A DNA stretch of 64,000 bases from Bacteroidota bacterium (GTDB lineage: Bacteria; Bacteroidota; Ignavibacteria; Ignavibacteriales; Ignavibacteriaceae): contig JAIUOE010000005.1 in assembly GCA_020161395.1 (NCBI GenBank), forward strand, positions 124,001 through 188,000, in the 5' to 3' direction. Position numbers and translations under genes: made by a program. The number at the start of each line of letters is the position of its first letter. Position 1 is the first letter of the stretch. Shown piece by piece: positions 45,273 through 54,656 of the stretch. The notes under the pieces were generated by a model. The model was not told the DNA's origin and searched no databases. It saw nothing but the letters and a program-made list of their open reading frames with translations.

Positions 45273-48200
45273 TCCTTCATCAGTTCATTGATGCGGGATA
45301 TAAAATCATCCCTCTTGAATGGCTTCTCGACGAAACACTGGAATCCTGACTCGAGAAACCTCTGTTGATCTCCGGGGAGTGAAAACGCTGTAATTGCAAC
45401 CAGCGGGGTCTTCTGATAGACCTCCATCTCCCTGACGATGTGTGCAATTTCCACACCGCTCATACCACCAGGAAGATTGATATCAAGGATCAATATGTCA
45501 AATTTGTCTTCGCTTAGCAACTCCAGAGCTTCTTCACCGGTATGTGCTACTGTAATGTCATAACTCTTTAGGAGGTACATCTTCATTAGGTTGGCACAGA
45601 CAGCATCATCTTCGACGATAAGAATCTTTTTCTTGTCCGGATTATCACTTTCCTCATCCTCGCCTGTCACTTCATTCTCTGAAATAAAACCAATTTCAAA
45701 TATCGAACCGGAACCAAACTGACTCTCAACTGTAAGTTCACCAGCCATCAACTCCACATACTTGCGGGCAATGGTAAGCCCAAGACCTGCTCCCTCATAT
45801 TTTCTTCCGTTGCCCTCACTTACCTGTCTGAAAGGTTCAAATATCTGCTCTTTCATTTCGTCAGGAATACCTATACCTGAGTCGACAACTTTCAGGAATG
45901 CAGTTTTTTGTTTCCCGCTCCCCGAAATACCGGTAACCACCTTGACAAATCCTGTATCAGTATATTTGATGGCATTGTTCACGAGATTTCGCAACACCTG
46001 CGACAGAAGTTTCTCATCCAGCAAAGCCAGCGGTGCCACATCGCTAAGTTCAATCTCATACCTCAACCTCTTTAACTTCGCTGCTTCCTCAAATTCCCTG
46101 AAAATTTTCTGCGCCAGCGAGTTCAGATCGTGAACAGAAAAGAGAGTGTCTGTCTTGTCGGATTCAAGATTGGAGAGGTCAAGGAGCGAATTTAATGTGT
46201 CGCGAAGTCTCTCGCCTCCATTAACTATTGATGAAAGCATCTCCTTGTTCCCCTCATCTTCCACTTCATCCATCAGAATCTCTGCGTAACCCATAATATT
46301 TATAAGTGGTGTACGCAATTCGTGACTCATGTTTGCGAGGAAAATACTTTTCAACCTGTTCATCGTCTCGGCTCTTTGCCGTGCATCATTCAATTCTGAT
46401 TCACGCCGTTTGATGTCTGTTATATCTCTGAATATTGCAAGGAGAAGCATCTCACCGTCGTCATATTCCATGAACCGGCTCAGGATGTTTACCCAGATCT
46501 TGTCACCATTCTTCAAGTGAAGTAACGATTCCTGATAATTGGGTATCGACCTCGCTGCAAATTTCGCTTTGTATCTCTCTCGTGCATTTTGATATGCAGA
46601 CTCATCCAGATAATCGGTAAATATTTTCCCGGTCATATCAGCCTTTGACAAACCAAACAGCTTGCAATAGGCTTCATTTACCATCACGAGCTTCCCTTCG
46701 GCATCTGTGAGCCTCATCGGATCGAGAGAGTGTTCCCACAATGTATGGAATCTCTTCTCCCGCTGTGTCAAATCCTGTTCCATTTGTCGTTCCACAGTGA
46801 TATCATTTTTGATCGCCAGATATCCTGTTATAATACCCAAATGATCTTTGATCGGAGAGAGAGATGCAGATTCCCAGTAAAGTTCACCATTCTTCTTCTT
46901 GTTGTGGAAAACTCCCTTCCACCCCTCACCTGTGGAAATGGTTTCCCACATGGTTTTATACTCATCCGGCGGTGTTTCGCCTGATTTTAATACTCTTGGG
47001 TTTTTCCCCTTCACTTCCTCAAAACTGTAACCCGTTATTTTCTCAAATTGCGGATTGACATACTTGATATTGCCTTTGGGATCGGTAATAACTATCGATG
47101 CAGTATTTTGCTGGACTGCAAGCAATAAATATCTGTTTTCAAGGTCGGCAGCATTCTTGGAAACGACACTTTTTATCGACTCGCAGAAGAGTGTAAAATG
47201 ATCCAGATCCCCTTCATCATAATCAGTCTGAGAAACCACTCCAATGGCTATTTCAGGGTACTTCATCTCAAGTGCTGGATATCCAATGAAGTGATTAGTG
47301 TTGGAGCCGTCCGAGCCGTAGATCTCCTTTATTCTCATAAATGGTATGTCGGAATTAAACAGTTCCGACCACTCGATTGCGATCTGACTCGTTGTAAATT
47401 CATCGTACCTGAATGCACTGCTCAGCAATATCTCATCTTTGTAATGGGCGACCAGCACTTCTCCTTCATCGAAGAAAAAGGCTATGCTCTCTTTCGCTTC
47501 AGTTACTGCCTTCGCTTCTTCTGCAATTTCACCGAGAAACTCAAGGTTGTTTCCGGAGAGACTCTCTTTTAACCTTAACAACGACTCCAGTCTGAGTCTG
47601 TTTAACTTTCTCGTCCTTTCGGATTTCTTCTGGGTTGTTACATCACGAATGAGACAGATAAGCGATCTTTTTTTGTTTATTACCACTTTACTCAAGGTGA
47701 GTTCAAGGTACGCCCTTGTATTTCCGGGTTTGCCAAAACTGACTGAACCCGTAAATATTTCACCCGCGTTTACTTTGTCAAAAAGTCTTTTCTCTTCCTC
47801 TTTATTCAACTTCAGGAGTTGAAGGAAATTATAATTCGCATTTTCCCCCGCTCCAATCAGTCCGGCAGCCACCAGATTATATTCGATTATCCTGAACGAA
47901 TTGGGATCGAGAACGAGTATCCCTTCAGGTGAATGGTCAAAAAGATAACGGTATCTCTCCTCCGCAGAGCGGGCTGCGGTCTCTATCTGATGCTTTTCGG
48001 TGATGTTCTCCATTGAACAATAAAAACTGATTTCAAACTCGGAATTTTTTCTCATTTTGAAATGAACAATGATTTTCTCTCCGGCAGAATTCAAAAATTC
48101 CAGTATGTCTTCCAGTTCATCCTTCCCTGAAGCAAGGAAGCGGTCAAATCTTTCGGCAGAGTCTTCCGTGAGCAAATCAGTTATTTTTTTATTCTTGTTA

Positions 48201-49198
48201 CACTCCCCTTTATCGTTGAACATTTTGCAAAATTCTTCGTTACAGTCGATAATTTTTCCGCTGCTGTCGAGAATAATATATGGAACCGGAGCATTTTCGA
48301 AGATTGCCTTAAGTTTTTTCCTCCCGTCCTCAACCAGCCTGAGTCCCCTTTTCTGCTGGTTTAAAGACACCAAAATAAACAATGAGATCGATGCGATTAC
48401 AGAAGCATAAAGATTCATATCAAGTATGGTTGTCTTCAACTCCTCTTCCCTGTACCTGAACAATCCCTCATTCTCCAGCAGGTTTGCTACAAGAAGGAGA
48501 AAAAATCCCAAAAGGACATAAAAATTTGTGCGGGTTCTGAATCTGAAGAGCGACCATATTATCCCCGGCATGGCGAGATATTTAAACAAAAATTCCCGCT
48601 GATCGCTCATTTGGGTCTGAGCAAATATTGCAATTCCGAGGATATAAAGCGCGAGAAGAAATCCCTCTGCCAGCTTTCTGTTCGGAACTTTTGCGATTTG
48701 AAGGCTGATACCTGTCTTTGCAAACACAAAAAAGACGGGAGTAAGATAAAGCAGGCAGACCCACTCGGCAGTAGCCCATACCTTAATCACTTCAATGGAA
48801 CTGGCCGTCTGGTTGGTAAGCAGACTTATGGATATTGCACCCAGAGTTGCCGCCATAAGACTCTTGACAAATCCGCTGATTATGAAATAGAGTATCTCAA
48901 AAGTGTCTTCGAACTGTAACAGATTTGGACTGACGCGAAGCAGGAACTCATACTGCAGAAAGGTAGTGCCTATGTTGGCAACAGAAAACAGAAACGACAG
49001 CAATAATCCGCTGCCATCGTACATATTGAGAAGAGTATGTGGTATTACCGCCAATATATAGACCAGGGGATGATCTTTACGGTCAAAATAATATAAAGCT
49101 GCAAGTAAAAGTGCACTTGCGGGCCAGAACGGAGCTACCTGCTCTACACCAAGATGAATCTCCACTCCGATTGCCACTAATATGGCATAGAGCAACAT
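45269..49198 (-). CDS. MASE1-PAS-GAF hybrid histidine kinase with receiver domain
   Basis: A 1309-residue hybrid kinase. Order: MASE1-like membrane sensor ('FWPASALLLAAL', about eight helices, 1-290), PAS (about 297-405), PAS (420-530), GAF-like (545-690), PAS (700-815), PAS (825-940), HisKA with 'FLANMSHELRTPLINIMGY' (about 965-983), HATPase ('VNNAIKYTDTGFVKV', 'DSGIGIPDEM', 'GAGLGLTIARK'), and a receiver domain (about 1190-1309) with phospho-acceptor Asp in 'DILILDINLPGG'. The reading frame stays open upstream of ATG 49198, and GGAGG lies 7 nt before an in-frame CTG at 49237, so translation might start there and add 13 residues. Confidence 0.9.
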   Translation of the reverse strand: MLLYAILVAIGVEIHLGVEQVAPFWPASALLLAALYYFDRKDHPLVYILAVIPHTLLNMYDGSGLLLSFLFSVANIGTTFLQYEFLLRVSPNLLQFEDTFEILYFIISGFVKSLMAATLGAISISLLTNQTASSIEVIKVWATAEWVCLLYLTPVFFVFAKTGISLQIAKVPNRKLAEGFLLALYILGIAIFAQTQMSDQREFLFKYLAMPGIIWSLFRFRTRTNFYVLLGFFLLLVANLLENEGLFRYREEELKTTILDMNLYASVIASISLFILVSLNQQKRGLRLVEDGRKKLKAIFENAPVPYIILDSSGKIIDCNEEFCKMFNDKGECNKNKKITDLLTEDSAERFDRFLASGKDELEDILEFLNSAGEKIIVHFKMRKNSEFEISFYCSMENITEKHQIETAARSAEERYRYLFDHSPEGILVLDPNSFRIIEYNLVAAGLIGAGENANYNFLQLLKLNKEEEKRLFDKVNAGEIFTGSVSFGKPGNTRAYLELTLSKVVINKKRSLICLIRDVTTQKKSERTRKLNRLRLESLLRLKESLSGNNLEFLGEIAEEAKAVTEAKESIAFFFDEGEVLVAHYKDEILLSSAFRYDEFTTSQIAIEWSELFNSDIPFMRIKEIYGSDGSNTNHFIGYPALEMKYPEIAIGVVSQTDYDEGDLDHFTLFCESIKSVVSKNAADLENRYLLLAVQQNTASIVITDPKGNIKYVNPQFEKITGYSFEEVKGKNPRVLKSGETPPDEYKTMWETISTGEGWKGVFHNKKKNGELYWESASLSPIKDHLGIITGYLAIKNDITVERQMEQDLTQREKRFHTLWEHSLDPMRLTDAEGKLVMVNEAYCKLFGLSKADMTGKIFTDYLDESAYQNARERYKAKFAARSIPNYQESLLHLKNGDKIWVNILSRFMEYDDGEMLLLAIFRDITDIKRRESELNDARQRAETMNRLKSIFLANMSHELRTPLINIMGYAEILMDEVEDEGNKEMLSSIVNGGERLRDTLNSLLDLSNLESDKTDTLFSVHDLNSLAQKIFREFEEAAKLKRLRYEIELSDVAPLALLDEKLLSQVLRNLVNNAIKYTDTGFVKVVTGISGSGKQKTAFLKVVDSGIGIPDEMKEQIFEPFRQVSEGNGRKYEGAGLGLTIARKYVELMAGELTVESQFGSGSIFEIGFISENEVTGEDEESDNPDKKKILIVEDDAVCANLMKMYLLKSYDITVAHTGEEALELLSEDKFDILILDINLPGGMSGVEIAHIVREMEVYQKTPLVAITAFSLPGDQQRFLESGFQCFVEKPFKRDDFISRINELMKD

Positions 49199-49459
49199 GA
49201 AGATTGCCGGTTTTAATATCTTGTTTTTCGCGTACAGTGCAGAACCTCCGGGAAGCTATCCTTCCCTCTGATATGGCTTCTAAAAAAAAATAATACCTTT
49301 TAACTAAAATAGTAATTTTTCTTACTAATTTTCTTTAAATAGTACATTAATTACTTTTCTTATTAATTATTTTTAATAATCTGTTTGTATTACTAACTTA
49401 ATATTTGCGGGTGTTTTCGGGTGTGAGGACGGTCATCCGGCTTTCATGCTGCCGGCAGG

Positions 49460-50362
49460 CTATATTCGCTTTCTAAGAAATGTTGAAACCGGCACATCGA
49501 ACGGCTGCGAAGTGTCAATCAAATTGTAGTCGATTCCACTGTTCAAGCAACCTGACTTGATTTTGGTGGTAAACGACTCGAATGCTTCTTTGTATGCCTT
49601 TGCAATTTGCTGTGGTTGCGTGGAAATTTCCGAACCGGTTTCCATATCCTTGAATATGGCATCCTTTGTAAATGCAAAACTTCTTTCAAGGGGATCAACA
49701 ATTTGAAAAACCACTACTCTGCTCTTCGAGATGGTCAGTTTTTTTATCGCTTCCAATATGTTATCAGGGTCTTCGAACAAATCTGAAATTACAATAATCA
49801 ACCCTCTCCGGGTAATTTTATCGGCAATTCCCGCCACAGACGCCGCCGTGTCAGATATGCCGGACCCTTCGGCTGTGGATAACGCTTTCATTATCTCGTC
49901 AAGATAAATCCGGGTTGCTTTTGGAGGGAGTACTTTTTCTATTTTGTTACTGTAAAGGTACAGACCTGCAGCATCGTTTTGTTTGATCAGCATATATGCC
50001 AAAACAGAGGCAAGAATCTTCCCGTATTCAAGTTTTGAAATGTTGCCTTCAGAAGCAAATCTCATCGATCCGCTGGTATCAAGAAGAATATGAGCTTTGA
50101 GATTTGTCTCTTCTTCGTATTGCTTTATGAAATAACGGTCGGTCTTGCCATAGATCTTCCAGTCAACATCTTTCAGGGAATCGCCCTGAATGTAGGGTCT
50201 GTGCTGGGAAAATTCGATACTAAAACCGTGATAGGGGCTTCTGTGCAAACCAAGCATGAAGCCCTCTACCACAAATTTTGTTTTTATGTCTAAAGAGGCG
50301 AGCTTTGAAATAACCGCCGGATCAAGATATTTTCTGTGATCCTCGTTCCCTTTCAACGGCAT
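49460..50362 (-). CDS. DUF58 / von Willebrand A-like protein
   Basis: A 300-residue DUF58 protein. The family block 'FSQHRPYIQGDSLKDVDWKIYGKTDRYFIKQYEEE' (about 52-86) precedes a vWA-like fold with the MIDAS motif 'LLDTSGSMRF' (93-102). Such proteins are usually encoded beside MoxR AAA+ ATPases and vWA/TPR membrane proteins in aerotolerance-type operons. Here no MoxR gene is present; a TPR lipoprotein gene lies 19 bp upstream. The 260-bp gap upstream of the hybrid kinase holds nothing recognised. Confidence 0.88.
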   Translation of the reverse strand: MPLKGNEDHRKYLDPAVISKLASLDIKTKFVVEGFMLGLHRSPYHGFSIEFSQHRPYIQGDSLKDVDWKIYGKTDRYFIKQYEEETNLKAHILLDTSGSMRFASEGNISKLEYGKILASVLAYMLIKQNDAAGLYLYSNKIEKVLPPKATRIYLDEIMKALSTAEGSGISDTAASVAGIADKITRRGLIIVISDLFEDPDNILEAIKKLTISKSRVVVFQIVDPLERSFAFTKDAIFKDMETGSEISTQPQQIAKAYKEAFESFTTKIKSGCLNSGIDYNLIDTSQPFDVPVSTFLRKRI

Positions 50363-50381
50363 CTAATTGCCAGTTGCCGGC

Positions 50382-50921
50382 TTATGGATGAGCAACTTCT
50401 TTGTTGCCGTCCTTGGCTTTTTTGTCCTGCTCTTTAAGTTTTTCATTCAGGAGTTCTTCGGGGGTCTTGCCCAAAGTTGCCATGTCATCTTTCGCAATCT
50501 TTGCAAGTTCGTGATCCGGAAAATTCTTGATCAGTAAATTATAATTCTCTGTTGCATTCTTGATATCATTCAACTCGTTGCCGTATATAAATCCGGAATT
50601 GAAAAGAGCTATCGGTGCATAGGGTGATTTAGGGAATTTCTCGAAAACCTTCTTGTAGTTCTCAACCGCAGAAAGCTTATCCTTTGATGTCTCTGCTACT
50701 TCAGGCATGCGATACAGGTTTCCAAGATTAAAATACGCAACTACAAGGCTGTCGCTTTCAGGCATCTCTTTTATCATGGTCTCGTAAACCTTGATTGCAT
50801 CCTTGAATTTTTTGCCCTCAATTAATTTTTTTGCTTCATCAAGGTATGTCTGTGGATTCTTTCCGCAACCTGCAAACAACAATACCACTAACAAGGCTGA
50901 AATAAACGATAATTTTTTCAT
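50382..50921 (-). CDS. TPR lipoprotein
   Basis: A 179-residue lipoprotein (lipobox LFAGC, Cys19) with tetratricopeptide-like helices: 'AKKLIEGKKFKDAIKVYETMIKEMPESD', 'VAYFNLGNLYRM' and 'AVENYKKVFEKFPKSPYAPIALFNSGFIY'. The size and TPR spacing resemble YbgF/BamD-type tol-pal or secretion-associated adaptor proteins. The C-terminal end is charged and Lys-rich. Probably anchored in a membrane facing the periplasm, with a scaffolding role. In one unit with the DUF58 gene downstream. Confidence 0.85.
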   Translation of the reverse strand: MKKLSFISALLVVLLFAGCGKNPQTYLDEAKKLIEGKKFKDAIKVYETMIKEMPESDSLVVAYFNLGNLYRMPEVAETSKDKLSAVENYKKVFEKFPKSPYAPIALFNSGFIYGNELNDIKNATENYNLLIKNFPDHELAKIAKDDMATLGKTPEELLNEKLKEQDKKAKDGNKEVAHP

Positions 50922-51016
50922 TCTGTTCTCTATTTTTCACAACATATTTATAAATAATTCAGCCGTAAATCTAATCACCACGCTCCTCAAAAAAAAGATG
51001 AATTTTGATGGACGAA

Positions 51017-51190
51017 GGATGAATAGTAAAGGTTGAATTGCGAGGGATGAATAGTGAAGGTTGAATTGCGAGGGATGAATAGTGAAGGTTGAATTGCGAG
51101 GGATGAATAGCGAATATTTGTTTTCAGCCTTCAGCCTTCTTCTCTCAGCCCTCTACATTCAGCCTTCAGCCTTCTCCTTTCAGCCTTCTG
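51017..51190. repeat. 28-bp tandem repeat followed by a CAGCCTT-rich tract
   Basis: A 28-bp unit beginning GGATGAATAGTGAAGG is repeated at 51017, 51045 and 51073, with a partial copy at 51101. It is followed by about 65 bp of TTCAGCC-type heptamers on the same strand, complementary to the GAAGG/TTGAA words of the first part. The element lies just after the stop codon of the phosphatase gene at 51193 and before the TPR gene. Confidence 0.85.
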
Positions 51191-51192
51191 CC

Positions 51193-52101
51193 CTATCTAA
51201 AGAAGAAGTTATAGGAGAAATACCCGAGAACAAACACAAGCAATATTGTTGTCAGATAAAGGAACCAGATAAAAATATTTTCATATTTTCTCGGTTTATG
51301 GACGGGATTCTTGTCAACATAACCTAAAGGAAGGTTACTGCATCCGGAAATTTCAATCAGTTGAATTGTTATATTATCCTTGCCTCCGTTGGAATTCGCG
51401 GTATCGACAAGAATCTGGGCTGCCTTTTCAATGTTGTTTTTCTTGAGGATTGTTTTGATATCCCTCCCGGAGACCTCACCGGTTAGTCCGTCTGTACAAA
51501 GCAACACCCTGTCACCATTATACAGCTTGATAAAATCAGATACTTCAGCGGTTGCTGCTGCACGGGGTCCAAGAGCCTTGGTGATTATATGTTTCTGCTC
51601 GTGATTTGCAGCTTTGGAAGCCTTTATCTTTTTGCGGTCAACGAGTGACTGGACAAGGGAGTGGTCTTTTGTCACAGGAAAAAGCTTCCTGTTTCTGTAA
51701 AGATAAATTCTGCTGTCACCCAAATGTGCAAGGGTAAGTTTGTCATCCATTATCAAGGCAGCAACGGCAGTCGAACCCATCCCTTCATATTCAGGGCGCT
51801 CCAATGCTATCTGCCTTATTTTTGTGTTTGCTCTCGCGAAAGCAGCCTGCAACTCCTTGTAAGGTGTGTAATACTCTGTCACACTGTCAAAATGCTCAAG
51901 AATGGTATCCACTGCTGTCTTCGAGGCAAGCTCACCTCCGGCAGAACCACCCATACCGTCGCATACCACAAACAGGAAACCAAACTCACCTGAAAGGTAG
52001 CCGAAATAGTCTTCGTTTCGCTCTCTTTCTTTTCCTGGATCTGTTATCGCTACGGTTTCAACCTGAACATCAATGCGTTCCCGGTCTAATTTCTTGGTCA
52101 T
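51193..52101 (-). CDS. PP2C-type Ser/Thr phosphatase with C-terminal membrane anchor
   Basis: A 302-residue PPM phosphatase of the Stp/PrpC type. Metal-binding motifs: 'ERNEDYF' (28-34), 'VVCDGMGGSAGGELAS' (46-60), 'LAHLGDSRIYLYR' and 'GKDNITIQLIE'. The catalytic domain ends near residue 250 and a membrane helix follows (about 275-298). It would remove phosphate from Ser/Thr-kinase targets. No Hanks-type kinase is encoded in the window. Different from the SpoIIE phosphatases at 23.8-30.9 kb in lacking sensor domains. Confidence 0.92.
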   Translation of the reverse strand: MTKKLDRERIDVQVETVAITDPGKERERNEDYFGYLSGEFGFLFVVCDGMGGSAGGELASKTAVDTILEHFDSVTEYYTPYKELQAAFARANTKIRQIALERPEYEGMGSTAVAALIMDDKLTLAHLGDSRIYLYRNRKLFPVTKDHSLVQSLVDRKKIKASKAANHEQKHIITKALGPRAAATAEVSDFIKLYNGDRVLLCTDGLTGEVSGRDIKTILKKNNIEKAAQILVDTANSNGGKDNITIQLIEISGCSNLPLGYVDKNPVHKPRKYENIFIWFLYLTTILLVFVLGYFSYNFFFR

Positions 52102-52313
52102 ATTAAAAGTTCAGATTTTTGCACATAAGTTTCTGTATTTATCACCGCAAATTATGAAAAAAATTTTTACATTGATGTGATATTTAAACAGAAATTTGAA
52201 ATTTGCGATGGAATATCTTAAATTTGAAATTACTTCTGTACGAAAAGCGAAATCTGCTTTTTAATGGTCTTACTTTTGCACAAATTAAAGATGTAAAACG
52301 GAGTTTTGCTCAT

Positions 52314-53267
52314 ATGTCCCGATCATCATTATTTACTGCCCTCCTTTTGGGCATAATGTCGGTCATAACGCCTGCTCAAAAAAGTGATTCGACGAAAGTA
52401 ACCTATCCGCCGGGTTTTACGGTCGATTCACTCTCGGGTCCGGTCCCTGAGCTTATTTCCACTTCACCGGCAATTCCCCGTGACCTCTTCACAGTCGTCC
52501 TTCATTCAACCACAACTGAAGCTGAGGCAAAAGGGAACGCCAAAGCATGGGCAAGCAAAGGTCTGACTGTTAAAATTTTTGATGATCCGGCTTTCAAAAA
52601 GACTAAATTTAAAGTAACAACAGGTTTTTTCAAAAAGAGACTCGATGCCGAACTTCTAAAGCGGGAACTGATCAAGAAATATAAAAACAGGAAATTCTGG
52701 GTCAGACAGGTCGATAATCTGATGAAGGAGTTGACCTTCAATCCCCCCGTTGTAAAAAAAGCGCCGGCAGGTAACCTGCCGGGTGGTAAAGATAATATCT
52801 CAATCTCCCGACTGGATGATGCATCACTCTCCGGATTGCTTCTTACCGCCACTTCACTGATGATTTATGGACTGGACGGAAGTGAAGAGGGCATTGGTTC
52901 TCTCGCCAAAGACAACACTCCGTTCATACATGCCCAATTTTCAGGGGGAAGTGTAACCGCGGTTTCCTTGCAGATGGTTTTCCCAAAAGGGATGGCTCCC
53001 TATAAAAGATTTTTCTTCTCGTTCCGCCCCGTAAAAAACTATAATCCTGCTAAAGCCCCTGTCCTGATTACCATGCCCGACCGTGACAGGATGATGAAAA
53101 TCAAAAAGTTTATCGACACTGACCCCTCAACAAACAGTGAGGACAAAAAAAAGCTGACCACAGCTTTAAACTCGGTCAGCAGACAACTCGTTTTCAATAA
53201 ACTGAGAATTTATCTCTCCAAAACCGACAGTAAATGGTACTTCTGCGGCTTTGAAGAGATAAAGTAA
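52314..53267 (+). CDS. Exported SPOR-like domain protein
   Basis: I choose ATG 52314 because it begins a typical signal peptide (MSRSSLFTALLLGIMS...) with CGGAG upstream; the frame is open from 52203, but the extra 37 residues are unlike a leader. About 317 residues. After a short linker comes a SPOR-like segment (about 60-120: 'FTVVLHSTTTEAEAKGNAKAWASKGLTVKIFDD', 'RKFWVRQV') known to bind denuded peptidoglycan. The rest, with 'ISRLDDASLSGLLLTATSLMIYG', is not a family I recognise. Probably periplasmic and linked to cell-wall binding. Confidence 0.7.
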   Translation: MSRSSLFTALLLGIMSVITPAQKSDSTKVTYPPGFTVDSLSGPVPELISTSPAIPRDLFTVVLHSTTTEAEAKGNAKAWASKGLTVKIFDDPAFKKTKFKVTTGFFKKRLDAELLKRELIKKYKNRKFWVRQVDNLMKELTFNPPVVKKAPAGNLPGGKDNISISRLDDASLSGLLLTATSLMIYGLDGSEEGIGSLAKDNTPFIHAQFSGGSVTAVSLQMVFPKGMAPYKRFFFSFRPVKNYNPAKAPVLITMPDRDRMMKIKKFIDTDPSTNSEDKKKLTTALNSVSRQLVFNKLRIYLSKTDSKWYFCGFEEIK

Positions 53268-53268
53268 C

Positions 53269-54042
53269 TCAGAACTTTAGCTTCCTCATACTGATGTGAC
53301 ACAAGGCGAAGTCATATTTTACGGGGTCATCAGAATCGAATTCCCTGAGACGGTCTGTGATTTCTGCCGCTGTCTTCCATGATGAATCATTTCTCTTCGT
53401 GAGTCCGAGTTCCTTGCTGATTCTTGCGATGTGTAAATCGAGCGGAATTATCAGATTCTCTTTCCCAATCTCTTTCCAGAAGCCGAAATCGAGTTCGTCC
53501 TCCCGAACCATCCACCTTAAGAACAAGTTCATTCGCTTGCAGGCACTTCCTCTGTCAGGTTCAGGAAAGAAATGGCGAAATCCTCTCGTCAGTCTTCCCG
53601 ACTTCTCTGCAAAATCAATAAACGAACTGCTGAAGTGCTGAATTCCCTCTTTCAGGCTGCCATTCCCGTTAAATCCCTCCATAAACAGAGGTTTTAACCC
53701 CGTTCCGCCATATTTTGAAATAAAATGCTGAATTCCCAGCAGAAGTGTTGCGACATCCTGTGACGAATAAAACCTGTAATAAAATCCCTCGACTCTCTCC
53801 TCAAGATGCACCGAATCCTTTAACACAACAGCCGGAGAATCATCCAGAAGTTCAAGCAACCGGTTTACATTTTTAATGATTTGATCGACCGAACCATACG
53901 CGAATTTCGCGGCAAAAAAAGCGGCGAGCTCAATGTCCTGAGGTGAAGTAAACCGGTGGGGAATCTCCAGCGGGTCGGGCGAGAGCCTATCCCGCCCGAA
54001 TGCTTTATAATGAAATTCAAGTCTTTCTTTAAGGTTCGACAA
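53269..54042 (-). CDS. TIGR02757 family protein
   Basis: A 257-residue protein matching the TIGR02757 (DUF2400) pattern: 'DPLEIPHRFTSPQDIELAAFFAAKFAYGSVDQIIKNVNRLL', 'YYRFYSSQDVATLLLGI', 'CKRMNLFLRWMVREDELDFGFW' and 'LIIPLDLHIARISKELGLTKR'. The helical pattern with a conserved Asp in 'PLDLHIAR' resembles a HhH-GPD DNA glycosylase fold. The molecular function is not established. Convergent with the SPOR-domain gene, one base apart. Confidence 0.88.
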   Translation of the reverse strand: MSNLKERLEFHYKAFGRDRLSPDPLEIPHRFTSPQDIELAAFFAAKFAYGSVDQIIKNVNRLLELLDDSPAVVLKDSVHLEERVEGFYYRFYSSQDVATLLLGIQHFISKYGGTGLKPLFMEGFNGNGSLKEGIQHFSSSFIDFAEKSGRLTRGFRHFFPEPDRGSACKRMNLFLRWMVREDELDFGFWKEIGKENLIIPLDLHIARISKELGLTKRNDSSWKTAAEITDRLREFDSDDPVKYDFALCHISMRKLKF

Positions 54043-54047
54043 TTTGC

Positions 54048-54656
54048 TTACAGATATTTATTTAACAGAGTTTTAAATTTATTGAGATCGAATGCCGGCG
54101 TAACATCGAGCTTGCCTGAATAAAGATTGCAATGTTTTACTATTCCTTTATATGCAAGATACGAAGGCGAATATTCAAAACTGTCCTGTACCGATGGTTT
54201 TATATCAAAAAAACAGCAAAGATCAGCACAAAGTTTTGCAGTTGCTTCATATTGAGCTTCAGTAAATCCGGCAAAGTATCGAAACCCCCGCCATGTGGAT
54301 TTAAAGTCAGAGACTTCACCCGTATATTCCTGCCAGCCCGAGCCCGCATTCCAATGAAATTTGCCGTTGATCTCCTTCAGATAGCCTTCATTTGCTATCT
54401 CAATTCCAATGTTGCGGGCATCGTATGCCGATCCGTTTCCGGTGTGATATGCCCAGTAACAGGCAGGGAAAAGTTCGATTACCTCACCCCCTTTATCGAT
54501 TGCAAAAGCCGTGGCAATAGCTCCTTTCTGCAAATTCCACCAGTCACCAACCCCCGCCGCAGAAGAAGACGCCGTCCCGTGAAGGACAATCTGTGACTTC
54601 GGATATACTTCCCTTATGAATTCCCCTTCGTTCAGGTGTTTTATTTTTCGTTTCAT
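54048..54656 (-). CDS. N-acetylmuramoyl-L-alanine amidase (endolysin-type)
   Basis: A 202-residue type-2 amidase that cuts the lactyl-peptide bond of peptidoglycan. 'IVLHGTASSS' holds the first zinc His, 'ARNIGIEIANEGYL' is a family block, and 'GIVKHCNLYSGKLDVTP' holds the second zinc His. The ligand-bearing end 'SGKLDVTPAFD' is close to the usual GKxDPGxxFD. No signal peptide, as in phage endolysins that need a holin. It is the last gene of the phage-derived cluster, overlapping the spanin-like gene by 4 nt. Confidence 0.9.
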   Translation of the reverse strand: MKRKIKHLNEGEFIREVYPKSQIVLHGTASSSAAGVGDWWNLQKGAIATAFAIDKGGEVIELFPACYWAYHTGNGSAYDARNIGIEIANEGYLKEINGKFHWNAGSGWQEYTGEVSDFKSTWRGFRYFAGFTEAQYEATAKLCADLCCFFDIKPSVQDSFEYSPSYLAYKGIVKHCNLYSGKLDVTPAFDLNKFKTLLNKYL

